In this document: one piece after another, positions 1 to 16,097 of the stretch
How positions within the stretch are numbered: the first letter of the stretch is position 1
How the letters are laid out: every line of letters starts with the position of its first letter
Assembly: GCA_022829145.1 (NCBI GenBank)
Contig: CM040743.1
Span: 10,992,146-11,056,145 of the forward strand
Source: Albula goreensis
Lineage: Eukaryota > Chordata > Actinopteri > Albuliformes > Albulidae
Reading direction: 5' to 3'
DNA: 64,000 nt
The notes under the pieces: model-generated
What the model was told of the DNA's origin: nothing
Databases searched by the model: none
The model's input: the letters and a program-made list of their open reading frames with translations, nothing else
Program-made: the position numbers and the translations under genes

Positions 1-740
1 ATAATAAAGTCTTATGTAACTGGTGCCACACGTGAGGCTTAAATAAATCCTTACACTTTTGGTGCTTTGTGCAAGGAATACTACAACAAATCCCTACAAT
101 ATTTATTGATAAAAGTGTAGCCCACAATGGAAATATTCTACCTACAGCACAGCCAATCTGCAGCCAGCTCCAACTGAAAAACAAGGTTCTCTGCTTTCCA
201 GGTAATTCTCTGTAGGCTGCCTATAGAACACAAGACAGGGCACCCCTATTTGATTTTTGCCTCCAACATGGCACTGTTTAATTGACCACTACAAATCTAG
301 GGAATACTCTGCCTTGGGCTTTAAATATCTGTGGTTTGGAAAGAAGAGGGAAAGTGTGCTTCTATGCTAATTTGAGCTACATTGGAAAGTGAGATATAAG
401 TGAAGTAGCAACACCAATGGCTGAGATTCAGACTTAAAGCTGTTTCCACTGCATGATATTCATCCAGAACCATTTTTAATTCTGACTGACCATGTAAGGT
501 AATCATGAAGCTATAAGACATTGGGAGTGTTTACTTGATTAATACCTGCTTTGCAAGGAAATGGCCCCAGCTCTAGAGTATAATCACTCAATCAGTATTC
601 AGTCTCATTCCAAAACACTGAAATATGCATGCATGTGTATGTGAAACACTAATTCCCCTGGACATAATTAAACCCTTAAGGTATGAAATAAAGGTTGATT
701 CCAGGAAGAGTGGAGAGGGGGCAGGTAGAGTGGAGAGTGA

Positions 741-745
741 GGGAG

Positions 746-844
<99 letters not shown>

Positions 845-857
845 GAGAGAGAGAGAG
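741..857. repeat. Compound microsatellite (GA)n-(GT)n-(GA)n
   Basis: An uninterrupted GA run from about 749 to 806, then a GT run at 815-841, then a second GA run at 845-857. The low-complexity arginine/glutamate and valine/cysteine frames across it are translations of the repeat, not genes. Long purine/pyrimidine GA runs and alternating GT runs can adopt H-DNA and Z-DNA; whether they do here is unknown. Confidence 0.97.
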
Positions 858-3800
858 TTGTTTCTATTAAACTATGCAAAAAGTATATGCAGAAGTCAAA
901 AGTCTGAAAATCTGGTCATAAAAGTAGCTACAAAGGGACAAATATCAAAAGTTAAAATAAGCACAAAAAACTGAATGAAACAGAATGATGAAACCATTAC
1001 ATTTCCTGCTGTCAGTAAAAAGTGCAAAATCCCAACCTACAAATCCTCGCCAGCTGCTCTTTAAAAACAAACATACCAACAATAATTCAAATCAAGAAAT
1101 AAAACCTCAATGAAGGGCAATCACCATTAAAATCCATTCTCCCCCTTCTGCCCACAGCTGACATCATCTTTATCAGAGATTATTCCTCCCATTATCTGAA
1201 ACAGACTGCATGATTAACACACCAGTGTATCTTGAAAGGATGTATGTTGTTAATCAATCTGCAACAAATTTCCTAACCTAGGGCGCTCACTCTTAGACTA
1301 ACCCCTCAAAGACACTAATGCTTAGCAGTGTACCCTGGAACACAAAATGAAGACCCATGTAACAAAACAAAGAAGATTGAATGAGTGCAAATGAACACAC
1401 TGCACAAATGAATAAACCTTCACTGGAGATCTCCTGACTGCTCTGATATTGATGTTTTGTAGGACATCTCCCATTTCTCGTGGTAGGCATAAAATTGAGG
1501 TCCTCACCCTGCCATGTTCTTCCCTTCACCACTCTTATACACTCCATGCATGCTCTTTAACATTTCTCTTTTCCATTGACCCAATATCACCCAGCCCCAA
1601 AAGCACTTTGTTGGTCATATGAGATGTGGATGTCATCGCGCTTATCCCTGCCATGATCGACTCCACCAGCCACACCGAGTGGACCCCAGCCTGTGCTACA
1701 AAAGCTGCTGCCATCCGTGTGCCACAAACCACCTGACTTACACCAGCTCTCATCGGCATGGTACAGGAGCCACAGAGCAGCATTGCAAGTAAAGGGCTAT
1801 TACACGGCTCTCCAGGTAAATAAGGCCCTGTCCTCCTTCCTGCATGGAGGTGCAGCACCTCTGCCCTGTGCCAGTGCTGCTCTGACCCCTTTTTTTGGCA
1901 GGAGTGTGAGGACCATTGGGTACAAGCTTAGCTGCTGTGTCTTGGACTTCTCTTGGGTCAGAGGTCACCCTTCCCCCAGGAAACTTGATACAGTGCAGCT
2001 CATTTTGCACCATCACCGTACTCTCCTGATTAAAAAAGAAAGAGCTTTGAGTCATTTGAAAGGTGAATCTAACCCTTATCAGAGCCCCCTTCACCCTCTC
2101 ATTTAAAATATTCCCCAGACTGCTCTTCCTCTCTTTTAAATTATACACCAGCCCTGTATTTTTGAAACTGACCATGGCAAGATCCATCCTTAAAATGTCA
2201 CTTTCCAGCTCGCTTACAGCTCTTCTTATTTTAGCAGTGGCAGCACGACATGCTGTGTATTACTCACTAAAAATCCTTATTTGCACCTTTCCTACATTCC
2301 ATCATAGTTGTCTTTTTTGCCTGCTCCAAATTTCCCATATGGTCCCAAACCTGACACACAACAGCATCCTCCAACAATTTGTTATTAAGACTCTAGTATG
2401 TTTGATTTCTGGTCAAATTCTGACACAGTATTAATAATGTAATCTGTGAAATCCCCAAGAAAAACACAATATTATCTTATGACATTGCTGGAAACACAAA
2501 ACTTGTCCAACATAGCAAAAATATTCTAGCAAAAACTCTTTAAACAAAGCAGCTCTATTACGGGAGATTCATAATGAAAGAAACTGAAAATTGTCTTTGA
2601 CATCAGAGCAGGAAAATTAGGTGCCCTAGCCAGATACACCTGCAGATGTCACTGTGCAGCTGAAGGTCCAAGCAGCTCATGACACTGACACTGTTTAGAA
2701 ACAGTTCAAGTTTCTTCTCTTTCAAACAGATCATATTCCACATCAGTAGATGGAAGCAGACATGGGACCATCATAGAGGAAGGGGGTATCTTCAACTGAT
2801 CCTGAAGGCATGTAGATCAATAGGCTCAGTGCACAGTACGTTTCATCCATTGATCACATGCACAGCCAAGCGGCAATCATCATGTTGAGTGACCTGCACT
2901 ATCTTAACTGGAGGAAATGTTCAGAAATTAATCATCTACTCAGGTCAGCATAATCAAAGACACTGTTATCTTCAAGGGCACGGTCTTCCTGAAATATTAA
3001 AAATCATTGAATTTGACTGAATTACTATGTGACATATTAACAGCACAAGCGCTCAGAGTTAAAAGACGTGAAAGACAGCCGGGCACTGACCTACCATCAG
3101 GTTCACTGCATGCAATGCCAGATCACTGTGTCTGCTGACCCAGCATTCTTGCAGAAAACTGTTCTTCTCGCACCGATACCATAATATTTATCTCTTTTTC
3201 AATTTCCTTTTGTACTCTCCCCATGTATCTCCATATTCATTTAGCAGTATTTGCCCTTTAAAATAATTGGAAACAGTTTTTTAGCATGTCATTACCTGTT
3301 TCACAGAAAAAGGACAATTGTAGAAGTACAGAAAAATCTCATCATAAAAACTACAGTGTTGCAATTTTACCTAGACTACATCCTGAAATGTTATTACTGT
3401 GACAAATCATCAGGCCCTTGTAAGTTAATAACGAGAGGACACGTTCAAATTTCTGCTTAATAAAGCACACATTCTTGAATTGGTTCAATTATATCAATCC
3501 AATAAACAGACAAAAATGAACTCGCAGGATATATAGCTTCTTGGCTGGCAGTCTGAGATAAAACTTATGTGATAATTGAGACAGAATATCTTAACACCTT
3601 GCCCTTTATGCCCAAAAATTAAAATGAAGGAAGACATTTATAGGACACAGTAGGATTTCAAGTCTTCGATGAAATGATCTTTTGCTTTTCTTCCTCCTGT
3701 ACATTGAATCTGTTACAGAACAGGGAAAACTGCTTCTGGACATTGGGCCTCATTCACAAAACACGTGGTTGAACAGATAATCACGAATTGTACTTATGCA

Positions 3801-3946
3801 CTATGTACTATGAACATTCCATCATTCATAATTTTAAAGAATAATTAATTCTTTGGTACAACAAAATCCACAAGTGTTTGGAAACACACATAAAGTCATA
3901 CATGCTGAAGAGGTCTCCATTTAGAGTGCCTTAGTCATTATGCAAA

Positions 3947-3976
3947 GTATTTAACAGACCATTGTCTGTTAAATAC
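3947..3976. repeat. Perfect 13-bp inverted repeat with 4-nt loop
   Basis: GTATTTAACAGAC at 3947-3959, loop CATT, and its exact reverse complement at 3964-3976. The stem does not extend outward. No target-site duplication or terminal-repeat motif of a known element was recognised. Confidence 0.9.
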
Positions 3977-5828
3977 AATTTTTTTTTCATGATTATGAAA
4001 TTTGCTTAATTGTCAGTAAACTGATTTTTGGCTAATTACAACTGCCTGTTTAAACCCAGCTGACCTCCTGATTAGAATTATCATTAGAAGTATTTTGAAT
4101 TAAGAGTAATGTTGGTGTGTCTAAAAGCTTTCAGAGTCTAAAACTAGACTGAGTAGAATGATCAGTGAATTCTTGTGGAAATGTTGCTCAATTACATAAT
4201 TCAAACAGAAGAGACCTGATGCTTCGATAACTTTGAAACATTCTGCTTAGATGCATCCACTTTTTTGTCTCCTTATTAGAGATATATGAATTTTGCTTCA
4301 GGAAATATTAATATCTGCTTTTTACAGTATTTTTAAAATGGAAACCATCATTAAATAAACTCCTCCCCAACCAAAAATGATTACAATAGCCCTAAAAAAA
4401 ACTGTTGTTCATCCCAGGAATTTAATGTTAAAGTCATAGCCTTGGGACAAATATGTACACAAATCAATTATCTGCTTCACCGTACATGGACAAAATTCTT
4501 TGCTGGCAGTCACTGTGTCATTCTCCCCTTCCTTCATTGAAATGAAACGCAGTACAGCAGAAGGGCAGGAAAAAATGTTGAGATAAGCAGAATCCACCCT
4601 ATCACCATGAAGCTATCCGCTGTGTATTTATCACTAACTGCTCCTAACGACTGCATCCTTGCTTTGTCCTGACAGCCCTCTCCTTTGCATATACCTGTCA
4701 AACTTACAAACTGAAATGCGCCGGAAAAGGCTGGGGCTAATCCCTCAAGATCTGCATCTTCACACCAGTCCCTCATCCTGAGCTGGTTAATCGCTCCTGG
4801 GAGAGCCTCCTGCTCACATCGGAGTCTGTACAAGCCCCAGCACACATACATCAGATCTATGGATTGCAGGCACAGTGGAAAAAAAAGAGAAATACTGGCA
4901 ATAAAAATACGCTAACAGCCTAAATGACCTACAAATAAATTGTGTGGTCTTATGAGAAGTCTACAGTAAATGGAGAACCTTGAAGCTGATACTAGCAGTG
5001 TTAAACGACAACAAAGAGCGGTAGACAGCAGAATGCTGTGGTTAGCACAGGAGCCGGCTCACTGTGACCCTGGAAGGGAAACAATGCAGAGCGCCGCCGG
5101 CATACAAATGAAAACCTGCACCGAGCCCCACATGCTGGATAATCACAGAGCTGTGTCAATCTCAGAGGGGAAATTAGTGCTGAAATGGAGGGTGGAAAAG
5201 CTGGATCCAGGCCCCTGCTACTGAGAAGTCACAGTCAAAAATGTCAGCCAACAGCAAACAATCCATTCAGATATAAAAAAGGACTAAGGACTAGAAAAGA
5301 AAGTTCTATCTAAACAGAGTGAAGCTGAACCCCTGGATAATAACACATATATCATAGACTCTTTTGATGCCAAACTCTGGGCTATAGTACAGTCCATCCA
5401 AGAGAGGTGCAAGCAAGGAAATCATAGTATAGAAAATATGTAAAGCATTTGTCATAAACATTGCATTATAAATGAGTTTCATTTCCATTCAGGATACTTT
5501 GCTCTAGCCCCGCGGTACCACTCTAGTCACAGTTCAAACCTATAAACAGGCCAGACCTTTGGGTTTGATGAACAGTCATCATTAAATGATTCAACAGGAA
5601 ATGGGTGAGATTTAATGGTGATCATCAAATTTAATGACAAAAATGTTAATTTTGTGTGGAAAAAATGATAAAAATGTCAGTGTATCCTGGGATCTCTCCT
5701 GTCCCGGGGGTCAGGAAGGCAAAAAAAAATAAGAACAACTTCTTTCCCCCTTTATTTGCCTGGAGGTATGCAGCAGCCCCTCAGGTCAGAGACCAGATGT
5801 ATGCCTTACTGAGCTGTGAGGCTTATCA

Positions 5829-9045
<3,217 letters not shown>

Positions 9046-9170
9046 CTTTGCACACAGGCCGGTGGTCGCTCCAGGCAGCAAACACCTCTGCCACCCTCTG
9101 ACAAGTGATGGTTTTGGAGCCCTGCAGCACATGGTCCTCATCGCAGGTAAACTGGGCTGTGGCTCCAATG
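9046..9170 (-). CDS. csmd2: csmd2-like exon D: remainder of the Sushi/CCP domain
   Basis: Internal exon of 125 nt with acceptor TCTCTCCTTTCCATAAAAG and donor TGCAAAG|GTGAAT. Its first C completes Ser from exon C. Then come 41 codons (IGATAQFTCDEDHVLQG to HRPVCK) and one trailing G. With exon C this makes a complete Sushi fold. Cys1 is in exon C, and Cys2 (FTCDED), Cys3 (ITCQRV) and Cys4 (RPVCK) are here, with the conserved Trp in AAWSDH just before Cys4. The expected disulfides are 1-3 and 2-4. The VLQGSKTITCQR and EVFAAWSDHRPVC strings are typical of the second Sushi of CSMD proteins. The exon also opens other frames on both strands, but those have no domain logic. Confidence 0.94.
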
Positions 9171-10116
9171 CTTTTATGGAAAGGAGAGACAAAACAACAT
9201 GAGTGAGCCTGGCTAATTTACCATTCAGTACTATTACCACTGAGAATTGCCTGAAATTCAGGCATCTGCAGGTTCCATGTGTTTGCTAAATTAATGCAAC
9301 CAATATTCCTACTGACATCAACCATCAGCGGTGATAATTCTGGAAACCATCGCTTATTTATTTGGTGCAGTACATATATTACACAGAATAAAATCTCTTG
9401 AAAAGTTGAAAGTGAATATTGAAATGGCATACAACACACATGGGGTAAACCATTCTTTGTCCTGATTTAAATAATATGGAAAGAAGACAAAAAAGCAGTT
9501 CTTTTAGTTGATCAAACCGTCAAAATAAACTTTGATTTCAAAAATAAAAAGCTCAAATGGAATTCATTACATTTTTTAGAGAACATATATACCAGTATTT
9601 ATATGTTACACATTATTATTACTATTCATTAACTTTTTATTTGTGCATTATTTTGTCTTTGCAGATGAATTTCATTATTCATATGGCTATATAACTAATC
9701 TATTATATTATTAAAATAATAATAATATATAATAATATATAACAATGGGCTGGTTTCCCAGACAAGGATTTATCCTAGTCTGTGTCTAGAAGAAAATGTC
9801 AATGAAGAAAGACGTTGTTGGTATAGGTCTAGGCCTAATCCTTGTCTGGGAAACAGGCCCTACATCTTTTTAATTTAATCTCTGATTATTTGTCTCCTCT
9901 TATTGGACAGCTCATTTACCTGAAGAACAGACACAGGGGTTCGACACTTCAAAACAAAATCTCCAGACAAGGAAAAAAATGCTATTTAGAATGAATGTTT
10001 GCATTTTAAAAGGAAGTAATTAGAAAAACGCAGAGCTCTCTGCACTACGTGACTGAATGGATGTTAAAGTGGGTGAGAGGAATGTAGTGGCCTCTCAACA
10101 GTGTGGAGGAAATTAC
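9171..10116 (-). other. csmd2: 946-bp intron inside the Sushi domain (exons C and D)
   Basis: Phase-2 intron that splits the Sushi module after its GSDF segment. It is AT-rich, with an A/T-only stretch at about 9700-9740 followed by a foldback element at 9747-9860. Nothing else is recognisable in it. Confidence 0.85.
9747..9860. mobile_element. Foldback/MITE-like element (114 bp)
   Basis: The left end GGGCTGGTTTCCCAGACAAG and the right end, read in reverse complement as GGGCCTGTTTCCCAGACAAG, match over about 34 bp with a few differences, giving a near-palindromic element. The motif TTTCCCAGACAAGGATT is one I recognise as a common dispersed vertebrate repeat end. No clear target-site duplication is visible. 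Confidence 0.6.
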
Positions 10117-10204
10117 CTGAAGTCTGAGCCTATGCGTTTACCATTCTCAGGTTCCCCTGGGTCTGGGCAAGAATTGGAGGCCTGCTTAATCCCTCCTTCA
10201 TTTA
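10117..10204 (-). CDS. csmd2: csmd2-like exon C: linker and start of a Sushi/CCP domain
   Basis: Internal exon of 88 nt with acceptor TTTTGTTCCTCTACAG and donor TTCAG|GTAATT. It enters in phase 1 (TA completes Val) and leaves in phase 2 (AG). The 28 whole codons begin with the linker NEGGIKQASN and continue into SCPDPGEPENGKRIGSDF, the standard opening of a CSMD Sushi (complement control protein) module: first Cys, then PDPG and NG. The NEGGIKQASN linker is the strongest reason for naming CSMD2 rather than CSMD1 or CSMD3, whose CUB2-Sushi2 linkers I recall as longer and lysine-rich. The final AG joins the first base of exon D to encode Ser. Only 946 bp separates it from exon D, by far the shortest intron here. 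Confidence 0.92.
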
Positions 10205-13200
10205 CTGTAGAGGAACAAAATAATACAGAAGTATAATGAGCATAATCATGGTCAGCTGCAAAGGTCCAAGCAGTGCCTCATGCCAAGTTCATGCCACTGT
10301 CACCCTCAGTACTGGACAATATGAATGCAATGATTCTACTGCAGAAGGAAAGTGGTAACAAAAACATCCAGGATAACATTCATAAAGGAAACCATACATG
10401 TAAAATTACAGTCCATTTGTTTTCTCACACGGTAAAGGTGACTTGATCACTGAAAGACTGCATACCTAAATAATTTTACTGATGTTAAAGTGGATTTTAC
10501 ATATTGTTTGCTTAACTGTCTAGGAGAAATAACACAAATTGATAGATCTTAGACTTCCACTTTGATTACATTTGGGAAATAAATGCATGATCTTTACAGA
10601 TGACAAAACATTAGGGGTGTAATGATTCATGGTTTTACACCAAATCACAGTGTACAAGTGAATGGTTTTTTTATGCAGTCCTACTCTGCAAATGTCCTAC
10701 ATTGCAGTCCGTTTCTCCTGCCTAATTGTTGCAAGGTACATGGTTCCTGGTGACATGGTCTGTAAATTATGTAACAGTATGCTCATGCATGCTCACTTTT
10801 ATGGCTGTCCTTGTCTATTAGTGGTGAAACTCATAGAAGGTCAACAGTTCCAGCTTCGGTTTTGCTGGCTGCTCCAATAGAGTGCCATGAAATACTATTA
10901 GCATCCTGTCTACATGTATGCATTTTTGCAAGTTGTTGACACGTACTCTTCCACCAAAACCCAATATTGTAACAGATAACAACACTTTTTGATTCTTTTA
11001 CTTATTAAGGGAAAGTATGCAACACCTGAAGTCCATGTATGAAAAAGTATTTGTTCTGGACTCAGTCACATATTACTGATTGCAATGTAATATGATGAAC
11101 TGTTTCTCTCATTTCCTGAAAAGTTGTCCTTTTAGTGCACTGATTTTTTTTTAAAGGAGAGATATATTGCCAATATGCCTTTATCATAATTCCCAGAGTG
11201 GTATGCATTAATGTAATCCAATACAAGTACAAAGATTATTTTGCATAGAGTTTGGAGATTTTGAAATAATAAAGGATGATTCACCTGTGTAAATAATCTT
11301 AACTCTCTATTCACCCCGACACACCAATGACTTGGTGTATGATCCTCACAAATCTCCAAATCACTTATCTAAATCCAACTTTCATAATGCTGTTGAGTGA
11401 TGTAATTAGGTTGTTAAGTAATTCTGTGAAAACTTTATAAATCTATGATTAGATTTCTGACAAATATGAGCAACTTCTATTCCTCTCCCACTCTTGGCTT
11501 TGATTAATCCCAAGACAAATACAAGAGTCTTAAATGTGTCTGGAGGAGACACACCATATATTTTTTCAGAAATATCAGAATTCAGCTCCCTCTTCTACTG
11601 ATATTTATTTGCTGAACAAAAAATAAAACGGTTTTGAGAAGTGTACACCTATCCTTCACCTGCCTGAATGGTGCCTATTCTACATTCTGTGGGGAAAATG
11701 TCAAATGAAGTCATCATGCCATTTTAGGTTATCTAATTGTTTTTAACTGAAAGAAACTTCAGTTAAAAGTCTCCATTGCAAAGACAGGAGGCAGATTAAA
11801 CTATTTCGACCAGGAGAAAATGTAATTGAGATTTTAACTGACTGTAAAATGAACCATAATGACAAAAATCAATTTATTTTCATTTTGGACAGCCTTTTAC
11901 AATTAGTCTAAATTATTTAAATGTAATTCAGAAATGTTTACTTTTTGAAAAATGCTGATTGTTAGGGTAATTATGATTTTAAGCAAGGGAGCAATTCTTC
12001 AATGCGTAGACCCTAACATCAGACCAGGTAAGAAGCCTGGAGGAAAAAGTCCTTTGCTCAGTGTTTTAGATAAAGTGACTCTCATGTTGAGGAGAACACT
12101 GACAGGTACTGTTAAAAAGAAAATTATTGCTCTATATATGCTGTATATCAGCTGCTATATTAAATTAAAAACTAATTTAAACAAAATGTTCCAATCTAAA
12201 TTTCACTGATTGCTTATTCAAATGTATGTGGGGAAGTGATAAATCAATACAAAAATAACCACTCCCGAATCTACCTGTATTTTAGGAATTAATCCCCACG
12301 TTTCATGTCTGGCACTTGGAATATCAAGGATAAGTCATTTTAAGTGCTGAAGATCTTCCGTTACTACAAAATTTACAATATATTTTGTTCAAGTTAATAT
12401 TTATCAATGAAATCCCCGTCATCGTTATGAAAGAGCAATGTTGTAGATAAAGCTTAGTCCAGAGGACTTAACTCCACGAAAACCGAAAACCTTCTTCCTG
12501 CTTTTTCCACTATGTTCCACAGGCAAAGGAGCCAGTGTTCAAAGGAGCAAGTAAAATCCCCCCTTCTCCAGCAGGTAGTTCACAATCTCTTAAACAAATG
12601 TATTACTTTATAGGGCCATGGAGGGCTAACATGGTGTCTAACCTTTGATACGTATCTGGTCTCTATGGACAGGGCCATCATTTTCATAGAAATGTCCTAA
12701 CAGTTCTCTGTAGAATTCATAGCAGAACATATTTATTTTCATGGAGCAGCCAGATAACTAGATGAAACTTCACATCCACAACCACCTACAGGGGTGACAA
12801 AACGACTTCCTCATTGATGTGCCTAGAAACTGCCCCAATATTTAAAAATCTTATAATAAATAAATGTGTTTGCCAAAACGTCTCTTGTGCTTAAAATAAT
12901 TTAGCTTAAAAACATTCAGTCTTCAGTTCCTTATTACCAAAATGAAATATTGCACCAAAGGGTAGACTTACGGACCACCACAAACCTGGCCAGCCTACCA
13001 GATCTTGCCTTTTGGAAGCCCAGAGGACTACCACTTACATTTATGATTTATTCACTGCTGTGACCTCAATGAAGGTTAAAGCAATAATATATCCCTACTG
13101 TATATATAACTCAATAAATAACTCTAGAACATAATTTTTAACACTTACATTTCAAAACAAAACAATTGTCAGTTACAGATGTTGGGTTTTTACAGATCCA

Positions 13201-13479
13201 AATATTGGCACAAATTATTTGTAATTAGAGAAGACATTAGATGGCATATCATATTTCATTAATTAGTTTCCTTTTGTTTCATTGGTAATTCAGATACCTG
13301 CAAATGATTAACACTTAAAGAAGTTCTGCTTCCGTGAGTGAACGAGATAAACACCTGGACCCCCCATATCTTTACAGCAAACAAACAATCCTCACTTGCT
13401 TTTGAAAACATATAGGACTTTGATGTAAATAGATATTAATATTGTGTACTTTAGCATGACTGGAATGCCGTATTGACCC

Positions 13480-13920
13480 AGCAGCTTCCCGGACCAGGCT
13501 TAATGCATACAGTATGGCGGTATCACTAGTTGAGTGGGCTTTAAACAGAACACAGGGAAGCATGACCTGTCCTGCAGGCTTTACACCAACAGTGAGCCAT
13601 TGACCAGCACATCCATGACAGACTTAAATTGGCCTCACCCCCTTTTTGGACAGCTTTGAAAAGGGTTTTCAGCAGGAGCATGACAACAGACTGTGGCTGT
13701 ATGACAGTTTCAGTGGAAATATGACAGCTGAGTTGGCTTTACACAGTTCAGCTGGTTTTAAACAGACAGTATGGCGATATGACAGGTTCAATGGCAGAAT
13801 GATGGTGTGAGCAGGTTTCATACGGACAGCATGGCAGTAGGACAGGTTCATTGGGTTTATATACACATTATGGCAGTACGACATATTACGTAGGCTTTAT
13901 TTGGAAAGCATGGCCCAGGT
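13480..13920. repeat. Degenerate minisatellite
   Basis: Loosely repeated phrases such as GGCTTTA, ACAGACAGTATGGC, ATGACAGGTTCA and GGCAGTAGGACAGGTTCATT recur throughout. On the minus strand the repeat translates as LSY(C/R/S)H motifs 13, 20 and 26 codons apart (39, 60 and 78 bp), near multiples of about 20 bp. Copies are strongly diverged with indels, so the array is old. The open frame across it is a by-product. Confidence 0.6.
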
Positions 13921-14559
13921 ATGTGCAGCAGTCTGCATGTCCACCTTTCACTATAGTTGAGAAACATGGACACTTTTCGGTTTGACTCTTCACATCAAAT
14001 TCTTTAAGGGAAATTGCTTGGACATGTCACCTGGACTGTCCGGATTTGTTTCACTTTGGGCTGCTAACCTTGAATTATCTTATACATCCAGCTACGACAG
14101 GATTGTCGCTATTAGCCAAAACAGCAACATAAGGCCACCCATAAGAAGCAAAGAATCAGCCCTGCCATCCTGGGGACTGCTGCTGCTGACTGCTCCACCT
14201 TGTAGCTACGCTGTCAGCAACAACACACTGAAGAGAGAAGGTCTGAACATTGCCTGGTGAAGCAGATGAAGTGGCATATGGCCATGTCAGCACCTGCCCA
14301 AGCAGGTCGAGCCCTTTCCTGCTCTGTCGGGTTCAATTTTTACATTCAGAAATTGGCACCAATGTGCTACTGAATGAATCCCTGCATATTTAGTCATTAT
14401 GAAAGAACTGAAAAGAGTGTTCACTGTAATAGGTATTATTAACCGGGTCCATGAGTGTGCAATATTTCTCCCAGCGGATTTTGCTTGCTCTCAGCCTCAT
14501 ATTCTTATATGTGTTGTTTTAATGTTTTTTCATTGCTAGATTAATGTTTGCCATGTGGA

Positions 14560-14870
14560 AAAAAATAGTGTGATAACAGGGTGAACTCTTCCCTCTGGCC
14601 CAAAGAGAACTCCAGTGCCCCAGCATAGTGATTGGGGTGTCCTGGAACGGGTGCTGTCCTTCAGATGAGATGCTAAATGTTCTGGTCAAATTGAAATAAA
14701 AATTGGCTCTCTTCATCTGGCCACCCGAACACATTCATATGTCTAAATAGCTGCATAATCCCTTAGAATCCACATCCAGGTTGTCGCTGCGAAAGAGAGC
14801 TGTTTTCTCAGTTGAATTACCTGGGTAAGTGAAGGATTAAAAACTTTATTGCAAAATACTGACTGTGCAT
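14560..14870 (+). repeat. Probable fish interspersed repeat remnant
   Basis: The sequence around 14650-14730 (GGTGCTGTCCTTCAGATGAG, GCTAAATG, TCATCTGGCCACC) resembles a dispersed fish repeat I know by its ATGCTGTCCTTTGGATGAGA phrase. The match is diverged and its ends are not defined, so family and exact limits are uncertain. Confidence 0.4.
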
Positions 14871-15922
14871 TTTAAAATAGTAACAATTTAGTAATGCTAT
14901 CAGAGATGAAAATGGCTGTTGATCAACTGCAGCCAAGCAAAAAAGTGGCCCAGAAGTGACTCTGCTGGAAGTCAGTCAAAAAACACTTCTCACAACTTAG
15001 AGCAACTGTCCCACCAGGACAAACATTGGGCATTTTTTAAACAGCAACACACAACATTAGTCCCAACATTTGTCATGGTAATTAGCAGAGAGTCTGAGAG
15101 CACATAAACAAAACTGCAAATGTAACTTTTTATTTACAGACTGTTAATTAATGAATCTCATGTATACTTCTATCAAACTGAAGTTTCCTGCTAGAATATA
15201 AATTTGTGTGGTACAAGTTTGCAGCTGTACTTGCATGTATTCAAAAATGTATGTAGGTTTGTGAATGTTTAAATACAGATATGCAAATACAAATACCAAA
15301 ACAGAGTTCAGATCTCAGTCCTCAGATGTGCAGACGTTTTGGCACTAATTTAGCTTCCATTCAAAATGAATGTTCCATGGTTTATGTTTAAGTGCCTCAA
15401 TTTTGATAAGCAATTTTCATTAAAGATTTACATTTATTCTCACCATTTTAAGGCCTCAATTGACTATTTTGTGTGAGATAGGAAATTGGCCTTTCTACAT
15501 AAATTGCCTACACAGACAGCTTTTTTCTTAGAAAAAAGGTAAAGAGCTTAGGTATGTTTTTATGACTGCTAACAGCGTAGGGCTTAGTATTATATTTCAA
15601 AGTCCAATTAAGGCTACAGTACAATGTACGCATAGCTTTCTGTCATCTTTTTGAAACAGTAGCAAATAGCTTTGAAATACTGCACACACTGAGAAGCCTG
15701 TAAATTCAAAATAATCTTGCATCATGTCCTTCAGGCAGGTTTCAGTCCTGTCTGTCTTTGATGGGTAAACCATCTTATGTGTTGTTCATGAATGGACCTG
15801 AATCATGTTTTCAGTGTTGATTGTGCTCAATGCTGACGGTCATGGTGGATTGTCAGGTTTTAAAAAGAATGCATCCCTGTCATTCACGTTAAACAGGCCT
15901 GTATTAGCAGTTTGAAATTTTG

Positions 15923-16097
15923 TTTACCAGTGGATTATTTCAGTGCAAATGGAATCTCATTGGTTAGTTTACCAGTGGATTATTTAAGTGCAAATGGAAT
16001 CTCATTGGTTAGTTTACCAGTGGATTATTGCAGTGCAAATGGAATCTCATTGGTTAGTTTACCAGTGGATTATTTCAGTGCAAATGGAATCTCATTG
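15923..16097. repeat. 45-bp minisatellite, 3.9 near-identical copies
   Basis: Units at 15923-15967, 15968-16012, 16013-16057 and a 40-bp last unit at 16058-16097. They differ by only one base or so (TTTCAG, TTTAAG, TTGCAG, TTTCAG in the variable spot). As 45 is divisible by three, the array keeps a plus-strand reading frame open (repeating LPVDYxSANGISLVS). The frame has no domain, start context or splice evidence, so I treat it as noncoding. High identity implies recent expansion. Confidence 0.95.

Noticed and set aside
625-907. Overlapping frames rich in Arg-Glu, Val-Cys or Ser-Leu
   Set aside because: They are translations of the GA/GT microsatellite; the same applies to frames at 19710-19958 and 53307-53618.
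4534-4851. 105-codon minus-strand frame as a possible csmd2 exon
   Set aside because: Its residues do not fit a CUB or Sushi pattern, and no phase-0 acceptor and donor bracket a suitable segment.
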